Below, piece after piece: positions 41,908 through 50,854 of a DNA stretch of 64,000 nucleotides; position 1 is the first letter of the stretch, and each line of letters starts with the position of its first letter. The translations under genes and the position numbers were made by a program. The stretch is from Mycolicibacterium sphagni (GTDB taxonomy: Bacteria; Actinomycetota; Actinomycetes; Mycobacteriales; Mycobacteriaceae). The notes under the pieces were generated by a model. That model saw nothing but the letters and a program-made list of their open reading frames with translations, was not told where the DNA came from and searched no databases. The DNA lies in NCBI RefSeq assembly GCF_013337765.1, contig NZ_VBSB01000005.1:620001-684000 (forward strand), read 5' to 3'.

Positions 41908-42735
41908 CTAGGGCGACCAGACCAGTTGGCGCAGTTCGGATGCCGCGTCGCTGTCGGTGTCGTAGACCCGAACGATGGCCTCGTCACCCGGCTGCAGATA
42001 CGTCGACTCGCCCAGCTCGGTGTAACGCGTCGCGCCGATGCCGATGAGCACCTTCTGCGGCCGGCCGGACGCCACCATCAGCGCACCGACATCCTCCAAA
42101 GGTGTATCGGGCGAACCCTTTTGGTTGGCGAGCCGCTCGACAATCCAGTCCAGCAACACCTCACCGTAATAGGAGTAGCCCAACAGCGGGCTGTCTACCC
42201 CGTACTCATGGTGCACTCCGTCGGCGGTGCGCAGATGGCACAGCAGCCGCAGGGTCGCGGTCGGGCCGTCCGGGGTCAGATCGCTGATGTCAAAGAACTG
42301 GTGCGCAACACCTTTGGACGAGGGGCCCCAGTTCTTCTTGTAACTGATCTTGGGCGCGTTGGGGCGGCGGATCGAGCAGTCGTTGAACGCGCCGAGCGCG
42401 AACGGCCGCAGCGTGACGACGGTGTCGCCCTCCCACACCACGTCGCAGGCCAACCCGACCTCGGGTTCGATCTGCAGATTGAGCGGGCCTCCATCTTCGG
42501 AGTCCTCGGTGGGCACCATCAGGGCGTCGTGCGAGAGCGGGAACTCCCCCAGGAAACTGTCGTGACCGGGCGCGTACCACGGGAAGATACCCTTGGGAGC
42601 TGAGCCTTCCTTGCCCTCGGTTTTAACGTTGACGAAATCGACTGCCTCACCGGCCTGTTCGAGGTGGCCGGCGAAGTTTCCGGCGACGCCGAAGCCGAAC
42701 CAGCCGCGGACCTCATCAAGGTCGAGTTCGATCAC
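41908..42735 (-). CDS. DUF5718-like protein
   Basis: The start is GTG at 42735, inside GTGA at the serS stop and preceded by GGAGGTCCTGCAACC; longer frames run antisense of nothing but inside serS and are rejected. The 275-residue soluble protein starts [30 protein letters not shown], which matches my memory of the DUF5718 family; function unknown. Acidic patches ([37 protein letters not shown]) resemble fumarylacetoacetate hydrolase-like proteins, a tentative link. Coupled to serS. Its 3' end is partly duplicated at 38892-38936. Confidence 0.72.
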   Translation of the reverse strand: MIELDLDEVRGWFGFGVAGNFAGHLEQAGEAVDFVNVKTEGKEGSAPKGIFPWYAPGHDSFLGEFPLSHDALMVPTEDSEDGGPLNLQIEPEVGLACDVVWEGDTVVTLRPFALGAFNDCSIRRPNAPKISYKKNWGPSSKGVAHQFFDISDLTPDGPTATLRLLCHLRTADGVHHEYGVDSPLLGYSYYGEVLLDWIVERLANQKGSPDTPLEDVGALMVASGRPQKVLIGIGATRYTELGESTYLQPGDEAIVRVYDTDSDAASELRQLVWSP

Positions 42736-43985
42736 GGTTGCAGGACCTCCGTCCCAACGTAAGGCACCAGGGCGGCGGGAACACGCACACTGCCGTCTGG
42801 CTGTTGATGGTTTTCCAGGATCGCGACCAGCCACCGGGTGGTGGCCAGCGTGCCGTTGAGCGTCGCCGCGATCTGCGGCTTGCCGTTCTCGTCGCGGTAG
42901 CGGGTGGCCAGCCGGCGGGCCTGGAACGTCGTGCAATTCGACGTCGAGGTCAGCTCACGGTAGGCCTGCTGAGTGGGAACCCAAGCCTCACAGTCGAATT
43001 TGCGTGCCGCCGACGACCCGAGATCCCCGGCGGCCACGTCGATGACGCGGTAGGGCACGTCGATGAGCTCGAGCATCTGCCGCTGCCAGCCCAGCAGCCG
43101 CTGGTGTTCGGCCTCGGCGTCCTCGGGACGGCAGTAGACGAAGGCCTCCACCTTGTCGAACTGGTGCACCCGGATGATGCCGCGGGTGTCCTTGCCGTAG
43201 CTGCCGGCCTCGCGCCGGAAGCACGAGGACCATCCGGCGTAGCGCCGCGGGCCGCCCGACAGGTCGAGGATCTCATCTGAGTGATACCCGGCCAGCGGCA
43301 CCTCCGAGGTGCCGACCAAGTACAGATCGTCGTCCGCGAGGTGGTAGATCTCGTCGGCGTGGGCACCGAGGAAGCCGGTGCCGGCCATCACCTCGGGGCG
43401 CACCAGCACCGGCGGGATCATCAGGGTGAAGCCGTTGTCGGTCGCCAGCCGGACCGCCAGCTGCAGCAGACCGAGCTGCAGCAGCGCCCCGCGGCCGGTC
43501 AGGAAGTAGAACCGCGAGCCGGATACCTTCGCACCGCGTTCCATGTCGATGAGCCCGAGCGCCTCCCCGAGTTCGAGGTGGTCCTTCGGGTTCTCTATCT
43601 CCCGCGGCTGGCCCACCACGTCGAGCACGACGAAATCGTCCTCGCCGCCGGCCGGGACGCCGGAGATGATGACGTTCTGAATGCCCATGTGCGCGCTGAC
43701 GAAGGCCGCTTCGGCCTGCGTTTGCTCCGATTCGGCCGACTTGACCGCAGCTGCTAGTTCTTTAGCCTGTTCGAGCAGCGCGGGCCGTTCGTCCGGGGAT
43801 GCCGAACCGACCTTCTTGCTGGCGGCCTTCTGCTCGGCCCGCAGTGAGTCGGCGGTCGATATCGCCGCCCGGCGCGCGGTGTCAGCGTCCAGGAGGGCGT
43901 CGACGAGGCCCGGGTCCTCACCACGGCTGAGCTGGGACCGCCGTACCGCATCGGGGTCGTCGCGCAGCAGTTTCAGGTCGATCAC
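42732..43985 (-). CDS. serS: Seryl-tRNA synthetase
   Basis: The start is GTG at 43985 ([22 protein letters not shown]), matching the Mtb SerS N-terminus; the open frame extends further upstream without similarity. The 417-residue class II synthetase has the N-terminal tRNA-binding coiled coil (about 30-100, [13 protein letters not shown]), motif 2 [15 protein letters not shown] and motif 3 [15 protein letters not shown]. It charges tRNA-Ser in the cytosol. It is divergent from the septum-formation gene, with about 120 bases between starts. Confidence 0.96.
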   Translation of the reverse strand: MIDLKLLRDDPDAVRRSQLSRGEDPGLVDALLDADTARRAAISTADSLRAEQKAASKKVGSASPDERPALLEQAKELAAAVKSAESEQTQAEAAFVSAHMGIQNVIISGVPAGGEDDFVVLDVVGQPREIENPKDHLELGEALGLIDMERGAKVSGSRFYFLTGRGALLQLGLLQLAVRLATDNGFTLMIPPVLVRPEVMAGTGFLGAHADEIYHLADDDLYLVGTSEVPLAGYHSDEILDLSGGPRRYAGWSSCFRREAGSYGKDTRGIIRVHQFDKVEAFVYCRPEDAEAEHQRLLGWQRQMLELIDVPYRVIDVAAGDLGSSAARKFDCEAWVPTQQAYRELTSTSNCTTFQARRLATRYRDENGKPQIAATLNGTLATTRWLVAILENHQQPDGSVRVPAALVPYVGTEVLQP

Positions 43986-44104
43986 GCCCGCAACCCTAGC
44001 TATTGCCATCGGCCGCCGCGTCGGCCCCTCCGGCCGAACGCACAGCACAACCCCATAACAGTACAACTGCAACACTTGTCACACGTCTGCGCGCGGCTGC
44101 CACA

Positions 44105-45526
44105 ATGGAGACGATGTTGCAGTTATCCGAGCGCGAGGACGTGACGCCCGAGCTGCCCGAACCGGGCGCGCCGCGGCGTGGCTTTCTGGGCACTTTTCAG
44201 GCCACCTCGACCCGCCGGGCACTGCTGCTGACCGCGCTGGGCGCCCTGCTGATCGCCGGCGTCGTGACCGCCCTGCCGATCGGGTTCAACAGCCGCCTGG
44301 CCGGTTATGCCGGCTCCGACCCGCTGTCGGGCGCCAAGGGCACCGCGGCGTTCGCCAATGCGAAGGCCGGCAGCTGCCTGAACTGGCCGGGCAAGGATCC
44401 CGACTCGGCCACTATCGTCGATTGCAAGAACGACCATCGTTTCGAGGTTGCCGAATCCGTCGATATGCGGACCTACCCGGGAACCGAATACGGACCCGAC
44501 GCCCCGCCGCCGACGGCCGCACGCATCCAGCAGATCAGCCTCGAGCAGTGCCAGCCCGCCGTTGAGCGCTACCTGGGCGACAAGTTCGACCCCAACAGCA
44601 AGTTCACGATCAGCATGCTGTGGTCCGGTGACAAGGCCTGGAAGCAGGACGGCGAGCGACGCATGCTGTGCGGCCTGCAACTGCCGGGAACCGACGGCCA
44701 GCAATCCGCGATCAAGGGCCGGGTGGCCGAGGTCGACCAGTCCAAGGTCTGGCCGGCCGGTACCTGCCTGGGCATCGACCCACCCACCAGCCAGCCGACC
44801 GATGTCCCCGTCGACTGCGGGGCACCGCACGCCATGGAAGTCACCGGCGCGGTGAATCTGGCCGAGAAGTTCTCCGGTGGCCTGCCGTCCGACGCCGACC
44901 AGGACGCGTTCACCAAGGACGCGTGCACGCGGATGACCGACGCCTATCTGGCACCGCTGCAGCTGCGCTCCACCACGCTGACGCTGATTTACAGCACGAT
45001 CGCGCTGCCGAGCTGGACCGCGGGCAGCCACCAGGTGGCCTGCAGCATCGGCGCCACCCTGGGCAACGGCGGCTGGGCGACATTGATCAACCCCGCCAAG
45101 GGTGCGCTGCTGATCAACGGGATGCCCCCGATTGCGCCGCCGGACATCCCACAGGAGCGGCTGAGCCTGCCGTCGATCCCACTGCTGCCGTCTGCCCCGA
45201 CCACGCAGTATTCGCCGTCGACCAGTGACAGCAGCCAGTCCAGTCAATCCACACAGTCGACCCAGACCCAGCACCTGCCGCAGCAGTCGACGCAGCAGAC
45301 GCAGGCACCCACCTCGACGGCGGCCCCCAGCAGCACCGCGGGCGCTCCGCCGCAGGAAGGCAACGTCCTCAACGGACAGTTCGTGCCGGCGCAGCCAGCA
45401 GCGCCGCCGCCCCTGGACGCGCCCCCGATGGACGGTCCGCCGCCACCCGCCGACCTGCCGCCCGCGGGCCTGCCGCCTGCCGGCCCACCGCCCGGACCTG
45501 TTGACGCCGTTCCCCCGCCTGCTTAG
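44105..45526 (+). CDS. Septum-formation domain membrane protein (Rv3835 orthologue)
   Basis: The start is taken as ATG 44105 (METMLQLSERE) with a second ATG three codons on; the frame is open upstream. The 473-residue protein has a cytoplasmic N-terminus, one membrane helix at about 37-58 (ALLLTALGALLIAGVV), then an external domain with several Cys (AGSCLNWPG, CKNDHRFEV, CGAPHAMEV, QVACSIG) typical of the septum-formation family with paired repeats. A Ser/Gln/Thr-rich stretch and a Pro-rich tail (ADLPPAGLPPAGPPPG) follow. Orthologous in place to Mtb Rv3835. Its stop shares one base with the next start (TAGTG). Confidence 0.88.
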   Translation: METMLQLSEREDVTPELPEPGAPRRGFLGTFQATSTRRALLLTALGALLIAGVVTALPIGFNSRLAGYAGSDPLSGAKGTAAFANAKAGSCLNWPGKDPDSATIVDCKNDHRFEVAESVDMRTYPGTEYGPDAPPPTAARIQQISLEQCQPAVERYLGDKFDPNSKFTISMLWSGDKAWKQDGERRMLCGLQLPGTDGQQSAIKGRVAEVDQSKVWPAGTCLGIDPPTSQPTDVPVDCGAPHAMEVTGAVNLAEKFSGGLPSDADQDAFTKDACTRMTDAYLAPLQLRSTTLTLIYSTIALPSWTAGSHQVACSIGATLGNGGWATLINPAKGALLINGMPPIAPPDIPQERLSLPSIPLLPSAPTTQYSPSTSDSSQSSQSTQSTQTQHLPQQSTQQTQAPTSTAAPSSTAGAPPQEGNVLNGQFVPAQPAAPPPLDAPPMDGPPPPADLPPAGLPPAGPPPGPVDAVPPPA

Positions 45527-45876
45527 TGCCGGTACAGATGGACCCGCAGCGGTTCGAGGAATTAGTCGGCGACGCACTGGATCTGATTCCGCCCGGTCTC
45601 GCCAAGGCGATCGACAACGTCGTGATACTCGTCGAGGATCACCACCCCGAGGACCCCGAGCTGCTGGGCCTCTACGAGGGCGTGGCGCTCACCGAGCGCG
45701 ACTCCAGTTACGCCGGATCACTTCCCGACACCGTCACGATCTATCGGGGACCACTACTGGACATGTGTGACACCGAGGCCGATGTGGTCGAGGAAGTCGC
45801 GATCACGGTAATCCACGAGATAGCACACCATTTCGGCATCGATGACGATCGGTTGCACGAATTAGGCTGGGCCTGA
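45526..45876 (+). CDS. Minimal metallopeptidase-family protein (Rv3836 type)
   Basis: This 116-residue protein has the zincin motif HEIAHHFGIDDDRLHELGW, so the zinc-binding HExxH and downstream His/Glu are present. It belongs to the small metallopeptidase family formerly DUF1025. There is no signal peptide. The GTG at 45526 shares its first base with the preceding stop; ATG 45538 four codons later is an equal alternative. Coupled with the septum-formation gene as in Mtb. Substrate unknown. Confidence 0.87.
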   Translation: MPVQMDPQRFEELVGDALDLIPPGLAKAIDNVVILVEDHHPEDPELLGLYEGVALTERDSSYAGSLPDTVTIYRGPLLDMCDTEADVVEEVAITVIHEIAHHFGIDDDRLHELGWA

Positions 45877-45883
45877 ATTACTT

Positions 45884-46630
45884 TCAGCGTGCCGGATCGC
45901 CGTTCCACGTGAAGCTGTTGACGTACTTGCCCATATCCTGGGCAATCTGAACGTTGGCTGCCGACGGCAGGCCCGGGCCGAAATCCGGCCCGAACGCGTG
46001 ATAGGGGCCGACCGCGCCGGCCACCAGCGCCAGATCGTTCTTCACCGATACCAGCAGCACTGTACGAATCCGGATATAGCTGTTGCTGGTGCCCTGTGGC
46101 CACGAGTCGGCCACCTCCCCGTAGCCGCGCTGGTAGCCGACCATCGCGTTGGGGATCTCGTAGGCGATCTTGGCATCCGGGAACTTCTGCTTCAGCAGGT
46201 CCCTGGCGATGGTCTGCGCGCTTCTGCCTCGGGCCGGCTCCGAGAACAGTTGCAGCACACCGGTATCCCCACCGGTGAACTTGGCGGTGACCCCGTTACC
46301 CTTGGTCTCGACCTCGTAGGCCGAGCCGGGCGCCGGATAGGACACCGAGAACGATCCGTCGGGGGCGGTGAACCGGGGCAAGCCGGTGACCGGTGTGCCC
46401 ATCGGCGGTGCACCGCATTCCGGCGGGCACATGTAGCGCGGCACCTTCTTGGTCACCATCAGCGAGACCCCGACCAGGGTGAGGGCGACAACGACGATTC
46501 CCGCCGCCCATACCCCCACGGTGCGGCTGAACCGGACACGTCGCCGACCCTCGGTGACGATGTAGTTTCCAGGCGGCAGGGCGTAGCCCGGGAACTGCTC
46601 CTCTGCGGGAGCAGCGGCGGGTTCGGTCAC
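45884..46630 (-). CDS. Single-pass membrane protein, unknown function
   Basis: This 248-residue protein has a cytoplasmic N-terminus (GYALPPGNYIVTEGRRRVRFSR), one membrane helix at about 38-60, and an external domain of about 185 residues with two near Cys (YMCPPECGAPPMG). The external part (FTAPDGSFSVSYPAPGSAYEV...) resembles mycobacterial lipid- or substrate-binding extracytoplasmic domains such as LpqN/Mtc28-like folds, but the match is weak. It overlaps the upstream gene by four bases (ATGA), so it is the third member of the S53 peptidase operon. Confidence 0.75.
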   Translation of the reverse strand: MTEPAAAPAEEQFPGYALPPGNYIVTEGRRRVRFSRTVGVWAAGIVVVALTLVGVSLMVTKKVPRYMCPPECGAPPMGTPVTGLPRFTAPDGSFSVSYPAPGSAYEVETKGNGVTAKFTGGDTGVLQLFSEPARGRSAQTIARDLLKQKFPDAKIAYEIPNAMVGYQRGYGEVADSWPQGTSNSYIRIRTVLLVSVKNDLALVAGAVGPYHAFGPDFGPGLPSAANVQIAQDMGKYVNSFTWNGDPAR

Positions 46631-47841
46631 GACCCCTCCGCGGCGACCCGCACCGGTCGCGCCTCACGCCGCTCGTTCCGCGACGCGCGGGACGACGCCC
46701 GCGTGGCTACGCCGCAGGCCGGGCAGAACGCCATATCCGGCACCACATGGTGACAGTGGAGGCACAGCAGCGGCTCGTCCTGCTCGATCGGATCGGGCGC
46801 CTCGTGCATCAGGGCGAGTTGCAGGGCGATGCGCAGCAGCACCAGCACGACCACCGTCATCACGACGTGCACCGTGAGCATGCGCAATTGAGGCATCCCC
46901 ATGATGTCGGTGATGGCGCCGCCGGTGTGGATCAGCACCACCACGATCGCCAGCACGAACAGCACAGCGCGAATCCGGCCGGGATGCTCATGCGGGTTGG
47001 ACGTCTGCCCCTTGAACCACAGCGCGACGCCGACCATGCCGCCTGCGACCGCGGCAGTCAGCGGAATCGTCACACCGCACAGAATGGCCTCGACGAGCAG
47101 GCTGAGGAACGGGCGACTGTGTACCAGCAGGCCGGTGGCAAACTGTGGCGCCAGGCGGGTCAGCGTCGCGCCCGCGGCGAACATCAGTGCCGCCAGCGCG
47201 CCGATCACGAAGCCGTCCAACGACTCTCGAGACTTGGGCCGCAGCAGGCGGACTAGGACCGTGGGTACCAGCATCAGGATCATGCCACCGGCGGGGATCA
47301 TGATTCCCTCACGCATGAGGTGGTGGATCGCCAGCCCGGCGGCCATCGGAACACCGTAAGCGCGAGCGACCATCTGGCCGGTCAGCAGCGTCCAGCCGAC
47401 ACCCAGGGCCGCGCCCAGCGTGCCTGCCAGCACGACCGACCACACCGACAAATCGCGATAGACGGCCGACTCGCTGAGGTACAGGACGAACAGCAGCGGC
47501 AGCCCCAGGGCCGCGACGGTGATCAGCGCGGCGGGCATCTTGACGACGGAGAACAGCACCAGGCCGACGAGTACCAGCGCGAGCCCCACCCGAAACGGGG
47601 TGCGCGAACCCGGTGGCAGATGGGGGAACAGCGAGCTGGCAATCGCGGGCCGCAGCACGCCCTCCCCCGGTGACGCGCCGAAGGTGTCGCCGCGCAACTT
47701 GCGCAGCCAGCGCGGACCTGGCTTGGCTTCCGATGCGAGGTGGCCGCCGCAGTACCCGCAGAAGGCTCCGGCCGGGACGTCGATGTGGCAGACCCCGCAC
47801 TCCATCATCGGCACTTCGTCGTCGTCAGCGGGCACGCTCAT
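46627..47841 (-). CDS. Polytopic membrane protein with two zinc ribbons
   Basis: This 404-residue protein starts with a zinc ribbon (Cys15-x2-Cys18, Cys28-x2-Cys31; MECGVCHIDVPAGAFCGYCG). About eight membrane segments follow (about 84-350). A second ribbon (CLHCHHVVPDMAFCPACG, about 368-386) and a basic tail close it. Both ribbons face the cytoplasm if the number of helices is even. No transporter or protease signature is recognised. It overlaps both the S53 peptidase gene and the next gene by four bases, suggesting the three proteins act together. Confidence 0.8.
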   Translation of the reverse strand: MSVPADDDEVPMMECGVCHIDVPAGAFCGYCGGHLASEAKPGPRWLRKLRGDTFGASPGEGVLRPAIASSLFPHLPPGSRTPFRVGLALVLVGLVLFSVVKMPAALITVAALGLPLLFVLYLSESAVYRDLSVWSVVLAGTLGAALGVGWTLLTGQMVARAYGVPMAAGLAIHHLMREGIMIPAGGMILMLVPTVLVRLLRPKSRESLDGFVIGALAALMFAAGATLTRLAPQFATGLLVHSRPFLSLLVEAILCGVTIPLTAAVAGGMVGVALWFKGQTSNPHEHPGRIRAVLFVLAIVVVLIHTGGAITDIMGMPQLRMLTVHVVMTVVVLVLLRIALQLALMHEAPDPIEQDEPLLCLHCHHVVPDMAFCPACGVATRASSRASRNERREARPVRVAAEGS

Positions 47842-49448
47842 CGGTCGACCACTTTCTGGGTCACAAGAATATTCTGCGCCAGATTCTCGACATTGGGCGT
47901 ACCCAGGCCGGTCACCAGGTCGTAGCCGGGACCGGCATTGGCCACGGCATTGCCGCCCAGGACGATGTCGCGGAACGCGGGCAGTGGCGTGCCTTCGGCG
48001 ATGGTGTACAGAATCGGGTTGATATCGCCGATCAGCGAGCCACCCTTGTCGACCACGTATTGATTCATCAATGCGGCCAGGCCGGCCCAGATCGGCGCCG
48101 CCAGCGAGGTGCCCCCGCCGATGATCAGCTGTTGGTTGAAGACGATCTGCACACCCGTGAACGGGTCGGCGACGGCCGAGATGTCCGGGGTGAGCCGTTT
48201 ACCGGCACCACCCTCAACGTTGAGGTCCCGTTGCCAATCCGGGCGCTCGAAGAGAGCCGACACCCCACCGCCGGTGCCCTGGGACAGCGGCGGGTCGAAC
48301 CACGATTGTTCGGCCAGCCAAACCCCGTTGGCGTCCGTCGAGACCGTCGTGCCACCCACGTCGGTCATCTCCGGCATCGACGCCACCGCGTCGAGCCCGA
48401 CATCGTTGTCGCTCGGCGGCGACGACCACTCGTCGCCGCCCTTGCAGTCCAGGCCGGCCAGGTCACCGCTGGCGTCGAAAGCCGTTGTGCCCGAACGGTG
48501 CGCGGCCGACAGCGCCGCGCGCACCGGCACCAGGTCGGCGGCGGTGATGAGCTTGTCGCAGCCCCAGCCGATGGAGAAGCTCCACACCGCACCCGGATAG
48601 CTCCGTTCGGTGTCCTCCATCAACTTCGCGATCTTCTCGTACGAGCCGTCACCCTCCACCGTGGAGCGGGCGTTGACCAACACTTTCTTGGCGTCGGGGG
48701 CGATCGCGTGGATCGCCTCGAGGTCCATGGTCGCCTCGCCGCGGCGGGCCGGCGGCATGCCGCCGACGACGTCCGGGGTGAATTTGGGCAGGTTGAAACT
48801 GGTCGCGAAAGTGTCGAGGTCGGCTTGGTCGAAACCGTCGAAGGCGAATACGACGACGGTTGTGCCCTTGCCGGTATAACCCTTCTCGTGCAACGGCATT
48901 GCGTTGTAGGTGCGCAGCAGGGCGCTGGGATTCAGGCCTTGGTCCGGGACCTCGAGGGGGAACATCCAGACCTTCGACTCGCGGTGCGGCGTGTAGCCGA
49001 GGATGCGGCCGAGCCCGGCCACCTCCACGCTGAGTGATTGCGGAACGGACGGCTGCTGGGGCGAGGCGTAGAACACCTGGCCGCGCTTGCCCCGATAGTC
49101 GTGTACATCGACGTCGAAGGCGCCGGACACCGCGGCGGGCGCGCCTTCCAAGATCGCCCAGCTGTCTCCGGGGCGCCAGCGCACCGAAAGGTTTTGTTGG
49201 ACAGCCCATCCCATCAGAAGGTCAGGGCGAGAATCGTCGCGCAGCGCCGCGGTCAGCTGAATGTGGTCGGTCCGTGCCGGACCGAGGTCGACCGAGCTGG
49301 CAAGTAGAGACGCGTAAGGGCCGCTGATCATCCCCGTTTCGGCGGGTGCCGAAGACCGGTGGAGATCAGCGACCAATACTGCGGCTGCGGTCAGCACCCC
49401 CAACAGCCCCACCACAGACAGGGCGCGAAGGCGGTGTGCCCCGATCAC
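47838..49448 (-). CDS. S53-family (sedolisin) serine-carboxyl peptidase
   Basis: This 536-residue exported peptidase has a signal sequence or anchor (about 7-28), a pro-kumamolisin-like activation domain (about 45-180) and the S53 catalytic domain. The Glu-Asp pair lies in GEATMDLEAIHA, the oxyanion Asp in FDASGDLAG and the Ser in GGGTSLAAP. Near the C-terminus, the calcium site region (RDIVLGGNAVANAGPGYDLVTGLGTPN) is present. Such enzymes work at acid pH outside the cell. It heads a three-gene coupled operon with two membrane proteins. It is not the subtilisin-type mycosin of type VII systems. The start may be a downstream site, but ATG 49448 gives the signal segment. Confidence 0.9.
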   Translation of the reverse strand: MIGAHRLRALSVVGLLGVLTAAAVLVADLHRSSAPAETGMISGPYASLLASSVDLGPARTDHIQLTAALRDDSRPDLLMGWAVQQNLSVRWRPGDSWAILEGAPAAVSGAFDVDVHDYRGKRGQVFYASPQQPSVPQSLSVEVAGLGRILGYTPHRESKVWMFPLEVPDQGLNPSALLRTYNAMPLHEKGYTGKGTTVVVFAFDGFDQADLDTFATSFNLPKFTPDVVGGMPPARRGEATMDLEAIHAIAPDAKKVLVNARSTVEGDGSYEKIAKLMEDTERSYPGAVWSFSIGWGCDKLITAADLVPVRAALSAAHRSGTTAFDASGDLAGLDCKGGDEWSSPPSDNDVGLDAVASMPEMTDVGGTTVSTDANGVWLAEQSWFDPPLSQGTGGGVSALFERPDWQRDLNVEGGAGKRLTPDISAVADPFTGVQIVFNQQLIIGGGTSLAAPIWAGLAALMNQYVVDKGGSLIGDINPILYTIAEGTPLPAFRDIVLGGNAVANAGPGYDLVTGLGTPNVENLAQNILVTQKVVDR

Positions 49449-49490
49449 TGTCGGTGGAGGGTCGCTGTGGACGCTTGGAGACCGAGCGGC

Positions 49491-49754
49491 TCAGTTGCCG
49501 CCGGTGATGACGTTGCCAGGCAGCGCGGTGGGTGCCGGCGGAGCCTTGACGGTGGGCGTGAAGGAGTTGGCGCCACCAGGCGACACAGCCTTCTCCGTGG
49601 GCGACGGCGCGGGAGCGCTCGTCGTCGTGGTCGGCGTGGTGCTCTCCGGCGCCTTGTCCTTGTCCTTACCGCAGGCGGTCAGCGTTCCCATGCCGACGAT
49701 CGCGAGCCCGCCAGCAAAAAGCGCAATCTGCCGAGTCAAACGACCTGACATCAT
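49491..49754 (-). CDS. Small lipoprotein
   Basis: This 87-residue protein has a basic start (SGRLTRQ), a hydrophobic core and a good lipobox LTAC (Cys at about residue 28), so it is probably lipid-anchored outside the membrane. The rest is Thr/Pro/Ala/Ser-rich with KDKDK directly after the Cys and no fold. Two ATG codons in a row could serve as the start. It lies 42 bases upstream of the S53 peptidase on the same strand. Confidence 0.75.
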   Translation of the reverse strand: MMSGRLTRQIALFAGGLAIVGMGTLTACGKDKDKAPESTTPTTTTSAPAPSPTEKAVSPGGANSFTPTVKAPPAPTALPGNVITGGN

Positions 49755-49963
49755 GATGAATCCTTACTTTTCATGCCGGGATTACTAAATACATCGCTGG
49801 CTGGCCCGGCAGTTACACCAGCCCACCCCCGAAGGGCCGAGGACACTCAAGATATCTCACCGCACCAGCAATTGCATAGCAACTTTTGCTACGGGCGAAA
49901 ATAGCTTGCTCTGGCCCCGCGTGGCAACGACGCTTCGGCGGGCCTCGATGTTAAGAACGAAGC

Positions 49964-50161
49964 ATGGTACGAAGCTGCCGAGAATGCGCCGCTGGCCTGG
50001 GACATTGCCACGGTACACTCATTCGTCACGCACTGCATCGAGCGGAATGCACCGAGGACGGCTGCGCAACTCCCGAGCTGGTTTTTCACACGTTGGTGAT
50101 AGATTGCGACACGGTCGGATGCGCCTGCTTTCAGCAAACATCGGACCGATTGGCTGGGTAA
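49964..50161 (+). CDS. Small Cys-rich protein, hypothetical
   Basis: This 65-residue frame has seven cysteines in pairs (CREC, GHCHG, ECTEDGC, DCDTVGCAC) plus His residues, a pattern fit for zinc binding. It is a soluble cytosolic-type sequence. It is the only plausible coding frame in the 413-base gap between the small lipoprotein and the histidine phosphatase. No strong ribosome-binding site precedes ATG 49964. Similar small Cys/His proteins are remembered in mycobacteria, but I cannot name a family. Confidence 0.6.
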   Translation: MVRSCRECAAGLGHCHGTLIRHALHRAECTEDGCATPELVFHTLVIDCDTVGCACFQQTSDRLAG

Positions 50162-50167
50162 TTCCTG

Positions 50168-50854
50168 TCAGCCCATGGGGTCGATAGATTCCAGCGCGTC
50201 CTCGACCGGATGGACATCGGGCTCGGGATAGAACGGCGGGCTCAGGGCTCCCCACTGCACGCAGCTCCAGCGGCCGTCGGTGATCGGTGACAAGACCACC
50301 GACTCGACGTTGGCCAGGTGGTGGTCGAGCACGAAACTACTCTCCACGCCGGCCAGCGTGGCCGCCACCAACCGGATCGCCGCGCCGTGGCTGACCACGA
50401 CGATGTCCTCGGACCAGGCGTGGTCGTCCAGATAACGCAGTCGCAGGTCGGTAATCACCGGCAGGTAGCGGTCAAGGACGTCGCTGGCGCTTTCACCGCC
50501 GGGCATCGGGACCGCGAGCTCGCCCTGGTGCCACCGCTGGTAAATCGCGTTGAACTCCGCGATCGCATCCTCGTCGTTGCGGTTCTCGAGTTCGCCGGCC
50601 TGCACCTCGTGGATACCGCCGAACTCCTCGGCGGACAGGCGCAACTGGGTGGCAATCTCGGCCGCGGTCTGAGCGGCCCGCCGAGCGATCGAATGCACCA
50701 GCAGCCCGGGCGTACGGCTGCGGGCCATGGCAAAATCGCGCGCCTGTTCTCGGCCGAGGTCGGTCAGGTCGGCGCCGGGCGGGCGGGTGTCGAGGCGGCG
50801 CTCGACATTGCCGTGCGATTGGCCGTGGCGCAGAAGGATCAGCCGTCCACTCAT
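50168..50854 (-). CDS. Histidine phosphatase (phosphoglycerate-mutase-like; Rv3837c type)
   Basis: This 228-residue enzyme has the RHG motif LLRHGQSHGN at the N-terminus, the second catalytic His in VVSHGAAIRL and Arg/Glu in the typical places (GGIHEVQAGELE). It is more likely a small-molecule phosphatase than a glycolytic mutase. Cytosolic. Its ATG overlaps the pheA stop by 4 bases (ATGA). The order pheA then phosphatase is conserved with Mtb Rv3838c-Rv3837c. Confidence 0.88.
   Translation of the reverse strand: MSGRLILLRHGQSHGNVERRLDTRPPGADLTDLGREQARDFAMARSRTPGLLVHSIARRAAQTAAEIATQLRLSAEEFGGIHEVQAGELENRNDEDAIAEFNAIYQRWHQGELAVPMPGGESASDVLDRYLPVITDLRLRYLDDHAWSEDIVVVSHGAAIRLVAATLAGVESSFVLDHHLANVESVVLSPITDGRWSCVQWGALSPPFYPEPDVHPVEDALESIDPMG

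Noticed and set aside
47838..49448. Mycosin (type VII subtilase)
   Set aside because: The Glu-Asp pair and GGTSLAAP context with a pro-kumamolisin-like domain fit S53 sedolisins, and there is no C-terminal membrane helix as in mycosins.
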